Positions 52,713 through 62,753 are shown, numbered from the stretch's first letter. The stretch: DNA of 64,000 nucleotides from an uncultured Sphingomonas sp. (GCF_946478955.1 NZ_CAMLDL010000008.1:58764-122763), one strand, 5' to 3'. A program made the numbers and translations. The notes: generated by a model not told the origin, from the letters alone.

Positions 52713-53290
52713 TCGCCGGGATTGACGAGGCAGGACGCGGGCCATTGGCAGGGCCGGTTGTCGCCGCCGCTGTCATCCTTACCGGTAAGGAAATTCGCGG
52801 GCTCGCGGACAGCAAGGTGTTGAAAGCGTCGCAACGTGCCGCGCTTGCTGACCGCATCCGCGAGCGGTGCATCGTGGGCGTCGGCATGGCCACGGTCGAG
52901 GAAATCGACGCGATCAACATTTTTCAGGCCACAATGCTGGCCATGACTCGCGCTGCACAGGCCCTCTGCAACATAATTGGATGCGATCCCGTCGAAATGC
53001 TGATTGATGGGAATATGACACCAAAAGGCCGGCTGGCCGAATGGCGTTGGCCTGCACGCGCGATCGTCGGCGGTGACGCCAAGGAACGTTGTATCTCTGC
53101 GGCCTCCATCATCGCCAAGGAGCATCGGGACAGCCTGATGCTCGATGCACATGATGAGCATCCGTTATACGGATTTGACCGGCACAAGGGTTATGGCACG
53201 CCCGACCATCTCGCGGCCCTTCAGGCACATGGTCCCTGCGCCATCCACCGCCGAAGTTTTGCGCCGGTCGCCCAGCTCACACTTTTCTGA
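52709..53290 (+). CDS. rnhB: Ribonuclease HII
   Basis: A 193-residue RNase HII removing ribonucleotides from DNA. It has [20 protein letters not shown] (Asp, Glu of the DEDD site), LIDGNMTPKG (Asp) and DAHDEHPLYGFDRHKGYGT (the YGFDRHKGYGT tail motif). The start overlaps the stop of the ThiD-VOC gene. In alphaproteobacteria rnhB commonly precedes ccrM, as here. Confidence 0.96.
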   Translation: MIAGIDEAGRGPLAGPVVAAAVILTGKEIRGLADSKVLKASQRAALADRIRERCIVGVGMATVEEIDAINIFQATMLAMTRAAQALCNIIGCDPVEMLIDGNMTPKGRLAEWRWPARAIVGGDAKERCISAASIIAKEHRDSLMLDAHDEHPLYGFDRHKGYGTPDHLAALQAHGPCAIHRRSFAPVAQLTLF

Positions 53291-53298
53291 TCCATCCT

Positions 53299-54626
<1,328 letters not shown>

Positions 54627-54710
54627 TTTCGCCACACGGAAACAGGCCGGACTGAAGCCCGATTCCGTTTTTAAGAGAGCGGCCATTCGGGCCGACGACA
54701 CCGCACGGAA

Positions 54711-55790
54711 ATGAATATGCGCACACTCATTCGCCCAACCGGCTTCGTGGATTCTCCTTTCGGCCACGATGGTAAGGTCGCCCGGCTTGCGGGCGGCCTG
54801 AACTGGTTTGGATTGGTGGAGCTCATCCGTATTGCCGAAAATCAGCGGGCGGGGTCCGACATATTTCCGGTGGAAGGGCTGGAACGCCATTTCGACGACG
54901 ACATGGCGGCGCAGTGGCAGCGTCTGACGGCGCCGCGCGCGCCGCTCGTCATGGGTGATCGTACCATTCGCCTCGACCAGCCCCAGATAATGGGAATCGT
55001 CAACGCGACGCCCGACAGCTTTTCGGACGGTGGGGCCTATCTGGATGCCGATGCAGGGGCGCAGGCGGGTGCGACCATGGCCGCAGCGGGCGCGGCGATC
55101 ATTGACGTTGGCGGGGAATCGACGCGGCCAGGAGCCAAGGACGTATGGGAGGAGGATGAAATTCGGCGCATCCTCCCTGTCGTACAGCGCCTCGCGGCAA
55201 GTGGAACCGCTGTCTCCATCGACACGCGCAAGGCGGGCGTGATGGGGGCTGCGATCGAGGCGGGCGCCCGAATGGTCAATGATGTGTCCGCCCTGACCTG
55301 GGACCCGCAATCAACCGCTGTGGTGGTCAACGCCGGCGTTCCAGTCGTCCTGATGCACCATCAGGGCAATCCGCAATCAATGCAGGATGCGCCTCATTAT
55401 GATGACGCGCTGATCGAAGTTTATCTGTGGTTGGAAGAGCGGATCGCTGCGGTTGAGGCGGCGGGCGCGGCACGCAACAAAATATTAGTCGACCCGGGTA
55501 TCGGGTTTGGCAAGACAGTCGCGCACAATCTGGAATTGATGAACGGCTTGTCGCTGTTCCACGGATTAGGATGCGCAATCGTGGTGGGTGCGAGCAGAAA
55601 GCGGCTGATCGGGGCTTTGGCAAACGAAGCGCCGGCCGATCAACGATTGGCGGGTAGCCTGACGCTTGCACTGAAGGCGGTGGAGCAGGGTGCGCAAATC
55701 GTTCGGGTCCATGACGTCCCGGAAACGGCTCAGGCGCTAAAGGTCTGGCGAGGACTCAGGGACTCCGCGCTGACCCCGCGTTTCGCGTGA
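54711..55790 (+). CDS. folP: Dihydropteroate synthase
   Basis: A 359-residue folate enzyme. The core starts near residue 90 with PQIMGIVNATPDSFSDGGAY (the pterin-binding loop), then DVGGESTRPGAK, NDVSALTWDP, LMHHQGNPQSMQ, DPGIGFGKTVAHNLEL and GASRKRLIG. The first 85 residues are an extra N-terminal part (RPTGFVDSPFGHDGKVARLA) seen in sphingomonad and rhizobial enzymes. It ends with a 1-bp gap to the convergent DUF4274 gene. Confidence 0.95.
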   Translation: MNMRTLIRPTGFVDSPFGHDGKVARLAGGLNWFGLVELIRIAENQRAGSDIFPVEGLERHFDDDMAAQWQRLTAPRAPLVMGDRTIRLDQPQIMGIVNATPDSFSDGGAYLDADAGAQAGATMAAAGAAIIDVGGESTRPGAKDVWEEDEIRRILPVVQRLAASGTAVSIDTRKAGVMGAAIEAGARMVNDVSALTWDPQSTAVVVNAGVPVVLMHHQGNPQSMQDAPHYDDALIEVYLWLEERIAAVEAAGAARNKILVDPGIGFGKTVAHNLELMNGLSLFHGLGCAIVVGASRKRLIGALANEAPADQRLAGSLTLALKAVEQGAQIVRVHDVPETAQALKVWRGLRDSALTPRFA

Positions 55791-55791
55791 C

Positions 55792-56667
55792 TTAACGAAC
55801 CCCGAAACGGCCAAGGAACTCAATAACTTCGGCTCGCTCGCCTTCTGGAATGTCGTCGAACCCGAGCATCGCCGCATGACTGCTGGTCGGTAGGCTTGCG
55901 GGGGACCATTCAATGCGGCTTTCGCCATAAAGATCTTCGAGCCGCTCTTTCAGGCGCTCGCAATCCCAACTGTCATCGAATCCGTGCGACATGGCGTAGA
56001 AGTCGCCGTCGGAAAAACGGCGCCCAATAATGTCAGTAAGGTTGGCGACGTGACGCGACACCTCGTCCATCGCTGGTTCGTCTGACCATGGGAAATGATC
56101 CTCCGCCGCTGCCGTAAGCCAAAACACCCCTGCGGCGACACCGGCATCGATGTCCGGCTGGCGCACCAGAAATTCCAGAACCCGCAAGTCATAGTCCCAA
56201 TTCCAGTACTGGGCGACGAAATTGCGACTTTCCGCCGAGCGTTGAGACAGCCAGCCAACCGCTTCGTCCCATGGCAACGGGTTGTCCTGAATTTCAACGA
56301 TTGGCAGGACGGCGGATTCGGCGGCCTGCGTATCTGCCGCATCAATTTGGGGCGCTTGATAGGCATCCGTGATGGGGCCTTCGTCAAAGCCATCGCTATT
56401 CGGTGCAATGGAATCGCTGGGATCGAACGACGGGTCTTCTGACTGGCGTTGCATCAGCTGCTCGGCGACCGGGGCTAAAGCAGGGCTCAGAATGCTGCTC
56501 GCTTCCGCCCGAATGGCGTCATAGTGAGCGCGGACGGCCGACTCGCGGGCCAACTCGGCTTCGCGGAAGGCGGTGGCGCTGAACGTCCGATTCCGGGTCG
56601 GCGTGTCGACTTCTTCGGTCTTGGCGGGCGATCCACCGCCAAATTTGAAGTTGGAAAGAAAGCCCAT
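55792..56667 (-). CDS. DUF4274-like protein
   Basis: A 291-residue soluble protein. The N-terminal third is low-complexity and acidic, with helical AREAELARES-like text. Residues about 145-220 (NWDYDLRVLEFLVRQPDIDA, GVFWLTAAAEDHF) match the DUF4274 pattern (N-W-D..L.W.....P.CD), whose function is unknown. It begins 23 bp after the regulator gene on the same strand, so they may form one transcript. The C-terminal part (FDDSWDCERLKERLEDLYG) looks helical and has no motif I can name. Confidence 0.75.
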   Translation of the reverse strand: MGFLSNFKFGGGSPAKTEEVDTPTRNRTFSATAFREAELARESAVRAHYDAIRAEASSILSPALAPVAEQLMQRQSEDPSFDPSDSIAPNSDGFDEGPITDAYQAPQIDAADTQAAESAVLPIVEIQDNPLPWDEAVGWLSQRSAESRNFVAQYWNWDYDLRVLEFLVRQPDIDAGVAAGVFWLTAAAEDHFPWSDEPAMDEVSRHVANLTDIIGRRFSDGDFYAMSHGFDDSWDCERLKERLEDLYGESRIEWSPASLPTSSHAAMLGFDDIPEGERAEVIEFLGRFGVR

Positions 56668-56690
56668 GGTTTGCCTCCGGGTGTGCCGCT

Positions 56691-58127
56691 TCAGGCGGCG
56701 GTGTCGATGCCAAGCTCACTGAGCTTGCGGTAAAGGGTAGAGCGGCCGATGCCGAGGCGGCGGGCCACCTCGGTCATCCGTCCGCGATAGTGGCCGATCG
56801 CCAGTCGAATGATGTCGGCTTCAATTTCTTCCAGATTGCGCAGATGGCCGTCTTCTCGAAACAAGGTGACCTGCGGGCCGCCTGAAAGGGCGGCTTCCGC
56901 GCTAGCCTTGCCAATGGTCGGTGCGACATCGCTTCGGCGCTGCGTAAAGCGCGACTGGATCGCAATGTGCGGAAAATCCTCTGCCGTCAGCGAGTTGTCC
57001 CCGGTGTTCAGCGCGGCCCGGAACAGTACGCCCGAAAGCTGACGAACGTTGCCCGGCCACCCATAGCGCATCAGGACGGATAGCGCGTCATTTCCAATCG
57101 ACAGGTTGCGCATGCCCGGCTGTTCGGCAAAGCGGCCGAGGAAGTGGCGGACCAGCGTTGGAATGTCGCCCGTGCGATCACGCAGCGACGGGATTTGAAC
57201 GGTGGTTGCTGACACTCGTTCCGCGAGGTTGGTATCAAAATCTTCGCCCAGCGGGCGCGACGATGTCGCGATCACGCGAACGTCGATGGAGTTGGACCCG
57301 TTGCATCCAACAGGGCGCACCTCGCCGGTCGCAAGCATACGGTCCAGGCGACGCTGTGTCTCGAGAGGAAGCTCTCCGATTTCGTCAAGAAGAAGCGTTC
57401 CGCCGTCGGCTTCCACCAGCTTTCCGATCTTTTCGGAAAAAGCGCCCGGAAAGGCGCCGGGGACATGCCCAAACAATTCGCTGTCGATGATATTGTCGGC
57501 GACTGCCTTGCAGTCGAGCGCGACAAAGGGACCGCGCGCGCGCAGGCTCGCCTGATGAATGGCGCGGGCGAATGTTTCCTTGCCCGACCCCGCTTCACCC
57601 AGGATGAGGATCGGCATGCGATTGCGGGCGGCCTTTGCGGCAACGGCCAACGCGGCGCGAAATTCCGGCGCCGCGCCGACCAATTGCTCCAGCGCCAGGG
57701 CAGGGGCGATCTTTTCCGACAGTGGCGCCAATTCACCGGCCGCGCGGCGACGATCAGCATGAACACGCAGGGCCTCAAATAGGCGGTCAGCGGCGATAGG
57801 CTTAGCCAGAAAATCGCTGGCGCCGGCACGCATGGCGTCTACGGCCAGCGCAATCGACCCGCTATCCGCCAGCACGATGACGGGCAGGTCGGGCCGAGAG
57901 CGGCGCAGGGCGGCAATAAGGTCTGGCCCTTCGGCCTCGTCCCAACTGGACAAAATTGCGGCCTGCACCTCACGGCCATGAGGTCCCTGAAGCAAGCCAA
58001 CCGCGCTTTCGGCGCAGGCGGCGCCTACCGTTAACCAGTCGGCACGCGACGCGACCGCAGACAGCTGCCTCCGCTCCTGAGCATCGGCGTCAACCAGCAA
58101 CAAAGATCGGATATTTTCGTCGCGCAT
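56691..58127 (-). CDS. Sigma-54-type regulator with degenerate REC and GAFPGA motif
   Basis: A 478-residue regulator: receiver-like domain (1-120), AAA+ domain (about 145-375) and Fis-type helix-turn-helix at the end (MTEVARRLGIGRSTLYRKL). The receiver lacks the phospho-Asp: AILSSWDEAE has Ser61 there, while the Lys (FLAKPI) remains. The AAA+ part has Walker A GEAGSGKETFARAIH and LLLDEIGELPLETQRRLDRM. The sigma-54 contact loop reads GAFPGA (about residue 222) instead of GAFTGA. The start at 58127 follows from the receiver beginning (RSLLLVDAD). Confidence 0.88.
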   Translation of the reverse strand: MRDENIRSLLLVDADAQERRQLSAVASRADWLTVGAACAESAVGLLQGPHGREVQAAILSSWDEAEGPDLIAALRRSRPDLPVIVLADSGSIALAVDAMRAGASDFLAKPIAADRLFEALRVHADRRRAAGELAPLSEKIAPALALEQLVGAAPEFRAALAVAAKAARNRMPILILGEAGSGKETFARAIHQASLRARGPFVALDCKAVADNIIDSELFGHVPGAFPGAFSEKIGKLVEADGGTLLLDEIGELPLETQRRLDRMLATGEVRPVGCNGSNSIDVRVIATSSRPLGEDFDTNLAERVSATTVQIPSLRDRTGDIPTLVRHFLGRFAEQPGMRNLSIGNDALSVLMRYGWPGNVRQLSGVLFRAALNTGDNSLTAEDFPHIAIQSRFTQRRSDVAPTIGKASAEAALSGGPQVTLFREDGHLRNLEEIEADIIRLAIGHYRGRMTEVARRLGIGRSTLYRKLSELGIDTAA

Positions 58128-58256
58128 TCCTGTCTCCAGCGCAGGACTATAGGCAAAGAGAGTAAAGACGCCCTTAAACCCGGTAAAAAGGCGCTTGGGG
58201 GATTGCCGCAGCCTTGTTAAGACCGACGCGACACATTCATTCCAAGGGGAACTAAT

Positions 58257-58406
58257 ATGGCCGACAGCAAGGCCCACCCGACTGCAACCGAAATGGATTA
58301 CCCGGCGCATGAGCGCAATTATTCGGGTTTCCTGAAGCTTCTGAAATTTGGGACGATCGCTGCTGCGATTGTCGCGGCGATCGTCGTTTACGCGATCTCG
58401 AACTAG
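58257..58406 (+). CDS. aa3-type cytochrome c oxidase subunit IV
   Basis: A 49-residue single-helix protein: a leader with EMDYPAHERNYSGFLKLL, then LLKFGTIAAAIVAAIVVYAI as the transmembrane helix. This is the COX_ARM-type subunit IV of alphaproteobacterial aa3 oxidase. SD AAGGGGA lies 7 nt before the ATG. It precedes pntAA by 9 bp, as in relatives, where the pairing with transhydrogenase is common. Confidence 0.9.
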   Translation: MADSKAHPTATEMDYPAHERNYSGFLKLLKFGTIAAAIVAAIVVYAISN

Positions 58407-58415
58407 GCAGATCGC

Positions 58416-59507
58416 TTGAAGATCGCGGTTCTGAAGGAAAGCGGCGCCGAAACCCGTGTCGCGGCCATCCCTGAAACGGTGAAGAAATTCAGCGGATTGG
58501 GAGCGGGGGTTGCGGTCGAGGAGGGCGCAGGCGCCCTGGCCGGGATTTCGGATAGTGATTTTGAAGCAGCGGGCGCGGTCCTTGCGGATCGCGCCGCTGT
58601 TTTGTCGGATGCCGACGTCATCCTGAGCGTAACCGGGCCCGAACCCGGTACGCTAAAGAATGCAAAGCCGGGGGCGTTTCTTCTCGGTGCGCTTGACCCT
58701 GCACGGCGCGCGGACGATGTCGCGGCCTATCTAAAGGCCGGGCTTGTCCCACTCGCAATGGAAAAGATGCCGCGTATTACGCGCGCGCAGTCGATGGACA
58801 TCCTATCGTCCCAATCGAATCTCGCGGGCTATAAGGCGGTCGTTGATGCGGCGAGCGTCTATGGCCGCGCTTTTCCAATGATGATGACGGCGGCAGGCAC
58901 GGTCAGCGCGGCAAAACTGTTCGTGATGGGAGTTGGCGTGGCCGGGTTGCAGGCCATTGCGACCGGTCGCCGGCTTGGCGCGCAAGTCAGCGCGACGGAC
59001 GTTCGATCTGCAACGAAAGAGCAGATTCAGTCACTTGGTGCAAAGCCAATTTTCGTTGAAGGCGTTGAGGGGATCGAGGGCGAGGGGAAGGGCGGCTATG
59101 CCGGCGAAACCAGCCCGGAATATCAAAAAGCACAGGCGGACCTGGTAAGCGGCCATATCGCCAAGCAGGATATCGTCATTACAACGGCGCTGATCCCGGG
59201 ACGTGCTGCACCTCGGCTGATCAGCGATGCGCAGTTGGCGTCGATGAAACCCGGCAGTGTCATTGTCGATCTTGCCGCCGAAGCAGGGGGTAATGTCGAA
59301 GGGTGCGTTGCCGGTCAGATCATAGAACGTCACGGGGTAAAAATCATCGGGGCGGTTCAGCTGGCGCGGACGCTGGCGTCGGATGCGTCGGCATTATTTG
59401 CCCGCAATCTCTTCAATTTCCTCAGCCCATATTGGAACGCCGACAGCAAGGCCTTTGACTTGCCCAATGATGATGAGCTTGTGCAGGCAATTCGGCTGCA
59501 AGGCTGA
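58416..59507 (+). CDS. pntAA: NAD(P) transhydrogenase subunit alpha 1
   Basis: A 363-residue soluble NAD(H)-binding domain I of proton-translocating transhydrogenase. It has MKIAVLKESGAETRVAAIPE, PRITRAQSMDILSSQSNLAGYKA-type stretch, LFVMGVGVAGLQAIATGRRL (Rossmann) and ITTALIPGRAAPRLI. The start is TTG. With PntAB and PntB it moves hydride between NADH and NADP+ using the proton gradient. In this window its partners are 2.9 kb further on, after an opposite-strand gene. Confidence 0.95.
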   Translation: MKIAVLKESGAETRVAAIPETVKKFSGLGAGVAVEEGAGALAGISDSDFEAAGAVLADRAAVLSDADVILSVTGPEPGTLKNAKPGAFLLGALDPARRADDVAAYLKAGLVPLAMEKMPRITRAQSMDILSSQSNLAGYKAVVDAASVYGRAFPMMMTAAGTVSAAKLFVMGVGVAGLQAIATGRRLGAQVSATDVRSATKEQIQSLGAKPIFVEGVEGIEGEGKGGYAGETSPEYQKAQADLVSGHIAKQDIVITTALIPGRAAPRLISDAQLASMKPGSVIVDLAAEAGGNVEGCVAGQIIERHGVKIIGAVQLARTLASDASALFARNLFNFLSPYWNADSKAFDLPNDDELVQAIRLQG

Positions 59508-59510
59508 CAC

Positions 59511-59537
59511 AGACGGCCGCGTCTTGCCCTCTTTTTT
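59511..59537 (+). terminator. Short hairpin and T-run after pntAA
   Basis: AGACG GCCG CGTCT is a perfect 5-bp stem followed by TGCCCTCTTTTTT. It would end the pntAA transcript before the inserted region. Confidence 0.6.
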
Positions 59538-59592
59538 GTGTCGGAGTGAGCGGCTTCCGTGTCTGAGATGCGATTTTTGCGTGCAACATTAA

Positions 59593-59618
59593 CCACGGCG
59601 ACTCCGAGTCGAACGTGG
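59593..59618. repeat. 26-bp inverted repeat with two GANTC sites
   Basis: CCACG-G-CGACTC-C-GAGTCG-AA-CGTGG is nearly perfectly symmetric; the inner arms are GACTC and GAGTC, both CcrM sites. It lies in the gap between pntAA and the microprotein gene. Confidence 0.75.
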
Positions 59619-59672
59619 ATAAAGGACCGCGCCGCACAGCGCGTTGGGCGATCGATTTGATCCCAAATGAAG

Positions 59673-59706
59673 AAGGACCGGATGCGTCGTCTGACGCCCA
59701 GTCCTT
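59673..59706 (-). terminator. Hairpin after the microprotein gene
   Basis: AAGGAC and GTCCTT enclose a second GCGTC/GACGC stem. On the minus strand it is followed by CTTCATTT, a modest terminator for the microprotein transcript. A few A residues on the other side give weak support. Confidence 0.5.
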
Positions 59707-59805
59707 GTAAAAATTAATCTTATTTGCGCCAATTCGCGATCTGCGCCGAGCCGCAGTATCGCATTGAATTGTTTGGGTTTTCCGGCCTTTCGACCGGATT
59801 GGTCC

Positions 59806-59895
59806 TTAACCCTTGGCGCCGCCACCGCTCCAGCCCTGACCCATGAGCCAGCTCCAGAAACCGTTGCGGGTCGCGCGGTTTTCTTTGTTCGACAT
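59806..59895 (-). CDS. 29-aa Trp-rich microprotein, unknown function
   Basis: A short open frame encoding MSNKENRATRNGFWSWLMGQ then GWSGGGAKG. AGGGGA lies 7 nt before the ATG, a good Shine-Dalgarno. The peptide is basic at the N-terminus, has three Trp in the middle and a glycine-rich end; it is too short for a confident membrane helix. It is alone between pntAA and the CHASE2-EAL gene, with a hairpin after it. I know no family. Codon use looks normal. Evidence is the ribosome site plus composition, so it could be chance. Confidence 0.5.
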   Translation of the reverse strand: MSNKENRATRNGFWSWLMGQGWSGGGAKG

Positions 59896-59957
59896 TTTAC
59901 GTCCCCTATTCGTGACACGGCATCACGCGCCGATGAGAGGACGTTAACCTTAATCAA

Positions 59958-59982
59958 AATGGTTATCAACTAATTAACCATT
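59958..59982 (-). terminator. AT-rich dyad at the CHASE2-EAL gene end
   Basis: AATGGTTA and TAACCATT are exact inverted arms around a 9-nt AT-rich loop, overlapping the stop codon; on the minus strand TTTGATT follows. It is a weak terminator at best. Confidence 0.4.
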
Positions 59983-62276
59983 TAAGCCACCCGGCGTTTC
60001 TTTGGCTTGCCAAGTCGGCGAACAAGTCCGTCTGCGCTGGTCGGTCGGCCGACCGCAAAACCTTGAGCATATTCGCAGTTCATTGAACGGAGCAGGTCGA
60101 TTGATTCACGATCTTCTACCCCTTCTGCGACCACGCGCCGTCCCAGACTATGCGCAAGTGCAATAGTCGATTGGACCATCACCAGATCGCTGCGGTTATC
60201 ACGCATCGACCGCACAAAGCTTTGATCAATCTTGATTTCGTTCGCGGGCACCTTCTTGAGATATTCAAGCGTTGAAAGGCCGGTGCCATAATCGTCAATC
60301 GAGATGTTGATGCCCAGGTCACAAAGCCGGGTGAGAGCTTCAAGATCGGCGCCGCCATTGGCCATGTCGGCGGTTTCAGTCAGTTCCAGGGTAAGGCGTT
60401 CGGCCGGCAGGCCGTGGGCTTGCAGCATAGACTTTACCCGCTTCGGCAGGCCGCGGTCGGGCAACATCCGCGCGGACAAATTGACCGACATGTCGAATAC
60501 GCAAAACTCCCGGTTTATCCGCGCGGCCGTTTCGATTGCCCGCTCGAGTACGAACATGGTCAGGGGCTCGATGCGATCGCTTTGTTCCGCAGCGGAAATG
60601 AATTCGATGGGACTGATCGGGCCCTTGTCGGGATGTGTCCAGCGCGCCAACGCCTCAACGCCGCGGATCTCGCCGGTTCGAAGGTCTACCTGAGGCTGAT
60701 AAGCAACCCAGACTTCGCCATTGGCCAGCGCATTGTCCAATTGTCCCAGCAGCGAAAGGCGCCAGCTGGCGTCGCGCAACCGTTCGGGATCATGGTATTT
60801 CCATTTCAGGCCTTCGCCTATTGCCTCCTCTGCGGCCACCAATGCGGAACCGAACCGATTGGACATCGAACGTCCGCTTCCAATTTCCACGCCGAAGGCA
60901 ACGGAGACATCATAGGATTTGCCGCCAACACGAGCAGGCGCCCGGAACAGGGCGTGAAGTGCTTCTACATGGTGGCCGATCGCGGTGCTTGCCGGAATGG
61001 TCCAGGCAAAAATGCCCTCGTCACTTTGGTAAATTGTCGTTTCCTCACCGCCAACACGCAGGCGCTTGACAATTTGCTCGACGAGCGTGCGTTCGGCCTC
61101 GATCGGCATAAGGGAAACAATCTCGGCAAAATTGATAATCTTGCCGACGATCAATGGTCGGTCATTTCCGTCGCTGGCTCGCTTAAGCGCCGCCAGGTTG
61201 GGCAGGCCGCTGACCATATTGACCAGACCGCGCTTCTTCATCACCGCAAGGAACAGGCCGCATGAAACCCAGGTCAGGACAAACAAGCCGGGCGTGACGT
61301 CGGCGAAAATATTGAACCGCTCCAGCAGGATTGGGCCGATTATCAGGGCCGCCGCGGTGGATGCGATGATAACCGGGCGCCTCCGATCCCGCATTCGCAT
61401 GGCCAGAATACTTGCCGCTGCGGCCAGCAAATAGCCCGGCCACCACCCCAATTGAACGGGCGCCCCCAATTGCAACGTTTCCGCCGCAATCGCATGGACA
61501 TATACGCCGCCGAACTTCCCATATCCCGGAATGGAATATTGGTCGCCAATTCGTTCGTCGACCGCGCCGACGACGACCGATTTACCGCGCAGTAGATTGG
61601 GATTAATCCGGCCGGCAATGACATCGCTCGCGCTGACGGATGGAATTGTATCGGGATTGAAAGCGTAATTGACTGGAAAGCTGCCACTACGCTGCCAGTC
61701 GACGCCCGCGAGTAGCGGGGCAATGGTAGGGGTCTCTACGCCCTCCACCGACTTTTGATATTCAACATTCCAAACCTGATTCAGATAATCATATCGAAAA
61801 TCTATAACGGCGAGCTTGGTATCGGCCCGGATTCGCTGAACGGGGAGGAGAGGGCGGTGGACTCCATTCTGGGCCCCCGACATGGTCTGCACGGCGATAT
61901 AGCTGTTCGGTGCACGGGCCAGCGCATTGGTAAGCGCATTGTCATCCCTGGCGTTGCTTGCGCTGGCAAAGAGGAGGTCATGAACCTGCACTTTGGGTTT
62001 GTACGCGTCGATTTGCGTGACCAGCTTGGCATAGATGGAACGATTCCACGGCCAATTGCCCAATTCGCTTTGTGATTTTGCATCGATCTTCACGATCACG
62101 ATGTCACCGCTTGCGGGACGGACATTTACGGCGTTGCGGCTGACCCGCAGCCATATTTCAGCGATTTCGCCGAACTGGATGGCGCCGAACAGTAGACCCA
62201 GGCCAATCGCCCAGGCGAGCAGCTTGGTCGGGCGCCATTCGCCCGATTTGCGCCAAATCTGCCCACGCCATTTCAT
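59982..62276 (-). CDS. CHASE2-EAL cyclic-di-GMP phosphodiesterase with degenerate GGDEF
   Basis: A 764-residue membrane protein. After one helix (about 20-40) an extracytoplasmic CHASE2 domain runs to about 290 (VRPASGDIVIVKIDAKSQSE, WPWNRSIYAKLVTQIDAYKP, GKSVVVGAVDERIGDQYSIP). Two or three helices follow (about 300-365), then a GGDEF-fold domain reading YQSDEGIFAW where GGDEF should be (inactive), and an EAL domain with GEIRGVEALARW, VNLSARML, ISIDDYGTGLSTLEYL, IKIDQSFVR and VVAEGVED. It should degrade c-di-GMP in response to an external signal. It is transcribed against the pnt genes that flank it. Confidence 0.92.
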   Translation of the reverse strand: MKWRGQIWRKSGEWRPTKLLAWAIGLGLLFGAIQFGEIAEIWLRVSRNAVNVRPASGDIVIVKIDAKSQSELGNWPWNRSIYAKLVTQIDAYKPKVQVHDLLFASASNARDDNALTNALARAPNSYIAVQTMSGAQNGVHRPLLPVQRIRADTKLAVIDFRYDYLNQVWNVEYQKSVEGVETPTIAPLLAGVDWQRSGSFPVNYAFNPDTIPSVSASDVIAGRINPNLLRGKSVVVGAVDERIGDQYSIPGYGKFGGVYVHAIAAETLQLGAPVQLGWWPGYLLAAAASILAMRMRDRRRPVIIASTAAALIIGPILLERFNIFADVTPGLFVLTWVSCGLFLAVMKKRGLVNMVSGLPNLAALKRASDGNDRPLIVGKIINFAEIVSLMPIEAERTLVEQIVKRLRVGGEETTIYQSDEGIFAWTIPASTAIGHHVEALHALFRAPARVGGKSYDVSVAFGVEIGSGRSMSNRFGSALVAAEEAIGEGLKWKYHDPERLRDASWRLSLLGQLDNALANGEVWVAYQPQVDLRTGEIRGVEALARWTHPDKGPISPIEFISAAEQSDRIEPLTMFVLERAIETAARINREFCVFDMSVNLSARMLPDRGLPKRVKSMLQAHGLPAERLTLELTETADMANGGADLEALTRLCDLGINISIDDYGTGLSTLEYLKKVPANEIKIDQSFVRSMRDNRSDLVMVQSTIALAHSLGRRVVAEGVEDRESIDLLRSMNCEYAQGFAVGRPTSADGLVRRLGKPKKRRVA

Positions 62277-62441
62277 CAGGATGAACGTTCCTTGTGGTCC
62301 ACCATCCCGCGTATGCGCACGAAAAGGTTATCAAATCGGAAACCTCATTACGGTTAACAGCTCGATTGAGGTGGCCCCTCGACAAGCGCCGCGCCGCTTG
62401 CCACAACCTCGGTGAAACCAAAGTTGGGGGAGGCCGGTCCG

Positions 62442-62753
62442 TTGGACTTTATTTCCATCCTGTCGATTTTCGTGCTGGCCTGTTTCGTCGGCTATTACGT
62501 GGTCTGGTCGGTGACGCCGGCCCTGCACACGCCGTTGATGGCGGTGACCAACGCCATTTCCTCGGTGATTATCGTCGGTGCGCTGATCGCGGCGGCGGCG
62601 AGCGGTAGTGCGGGGTCGAAATGGCTCGGCCTGATCGCGGTGGCGCTGGCCAGCGTTAATATTTTCGGCGGGTTCGCGGTCACGCAGCGGATGCTGGCGA
62701 TGTACAAGAAGAAGGAACGCCCGGCGGCCAAGGGAGACAAGACCCATGCATGA
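62442..62753 (+). CDS. pntAB: NAD(P) transhydrogenase subunit alpha 2 (membrane part)
   Basis: A 103-residue subunit with three hydrophobic helices: FISILSIFVLACFVGYYVVW, TPLMAVTNAISSVIIVGALI and WLGLIAVALASVNIFGGFAV. TPALHTPLMAVTNAISSV is the family proton-channel signature. The best start is TTG at 62442, with GGGGGAGG and 8-nt spacing; a GTG 30 bp earlier is less well placed. Stop overlaps pntB. Confidence 0.93.
   Translation: MDFISILSIFVLACFVGYYVVWSVTPALHTPLMAVTNAISSVIIVGALIAAAASGSAGSKWLGLIAVALASVNIFGGFAVTQRMLAMYKKKERPAAKGDKTHA

Noticed and set aside
59589..59969. 126-codon minus-strand frame in the pnt gap
   Set aside because: Overlaps the hairpins and the better-supported 29-aa gene in another frame; basic, motif-free.
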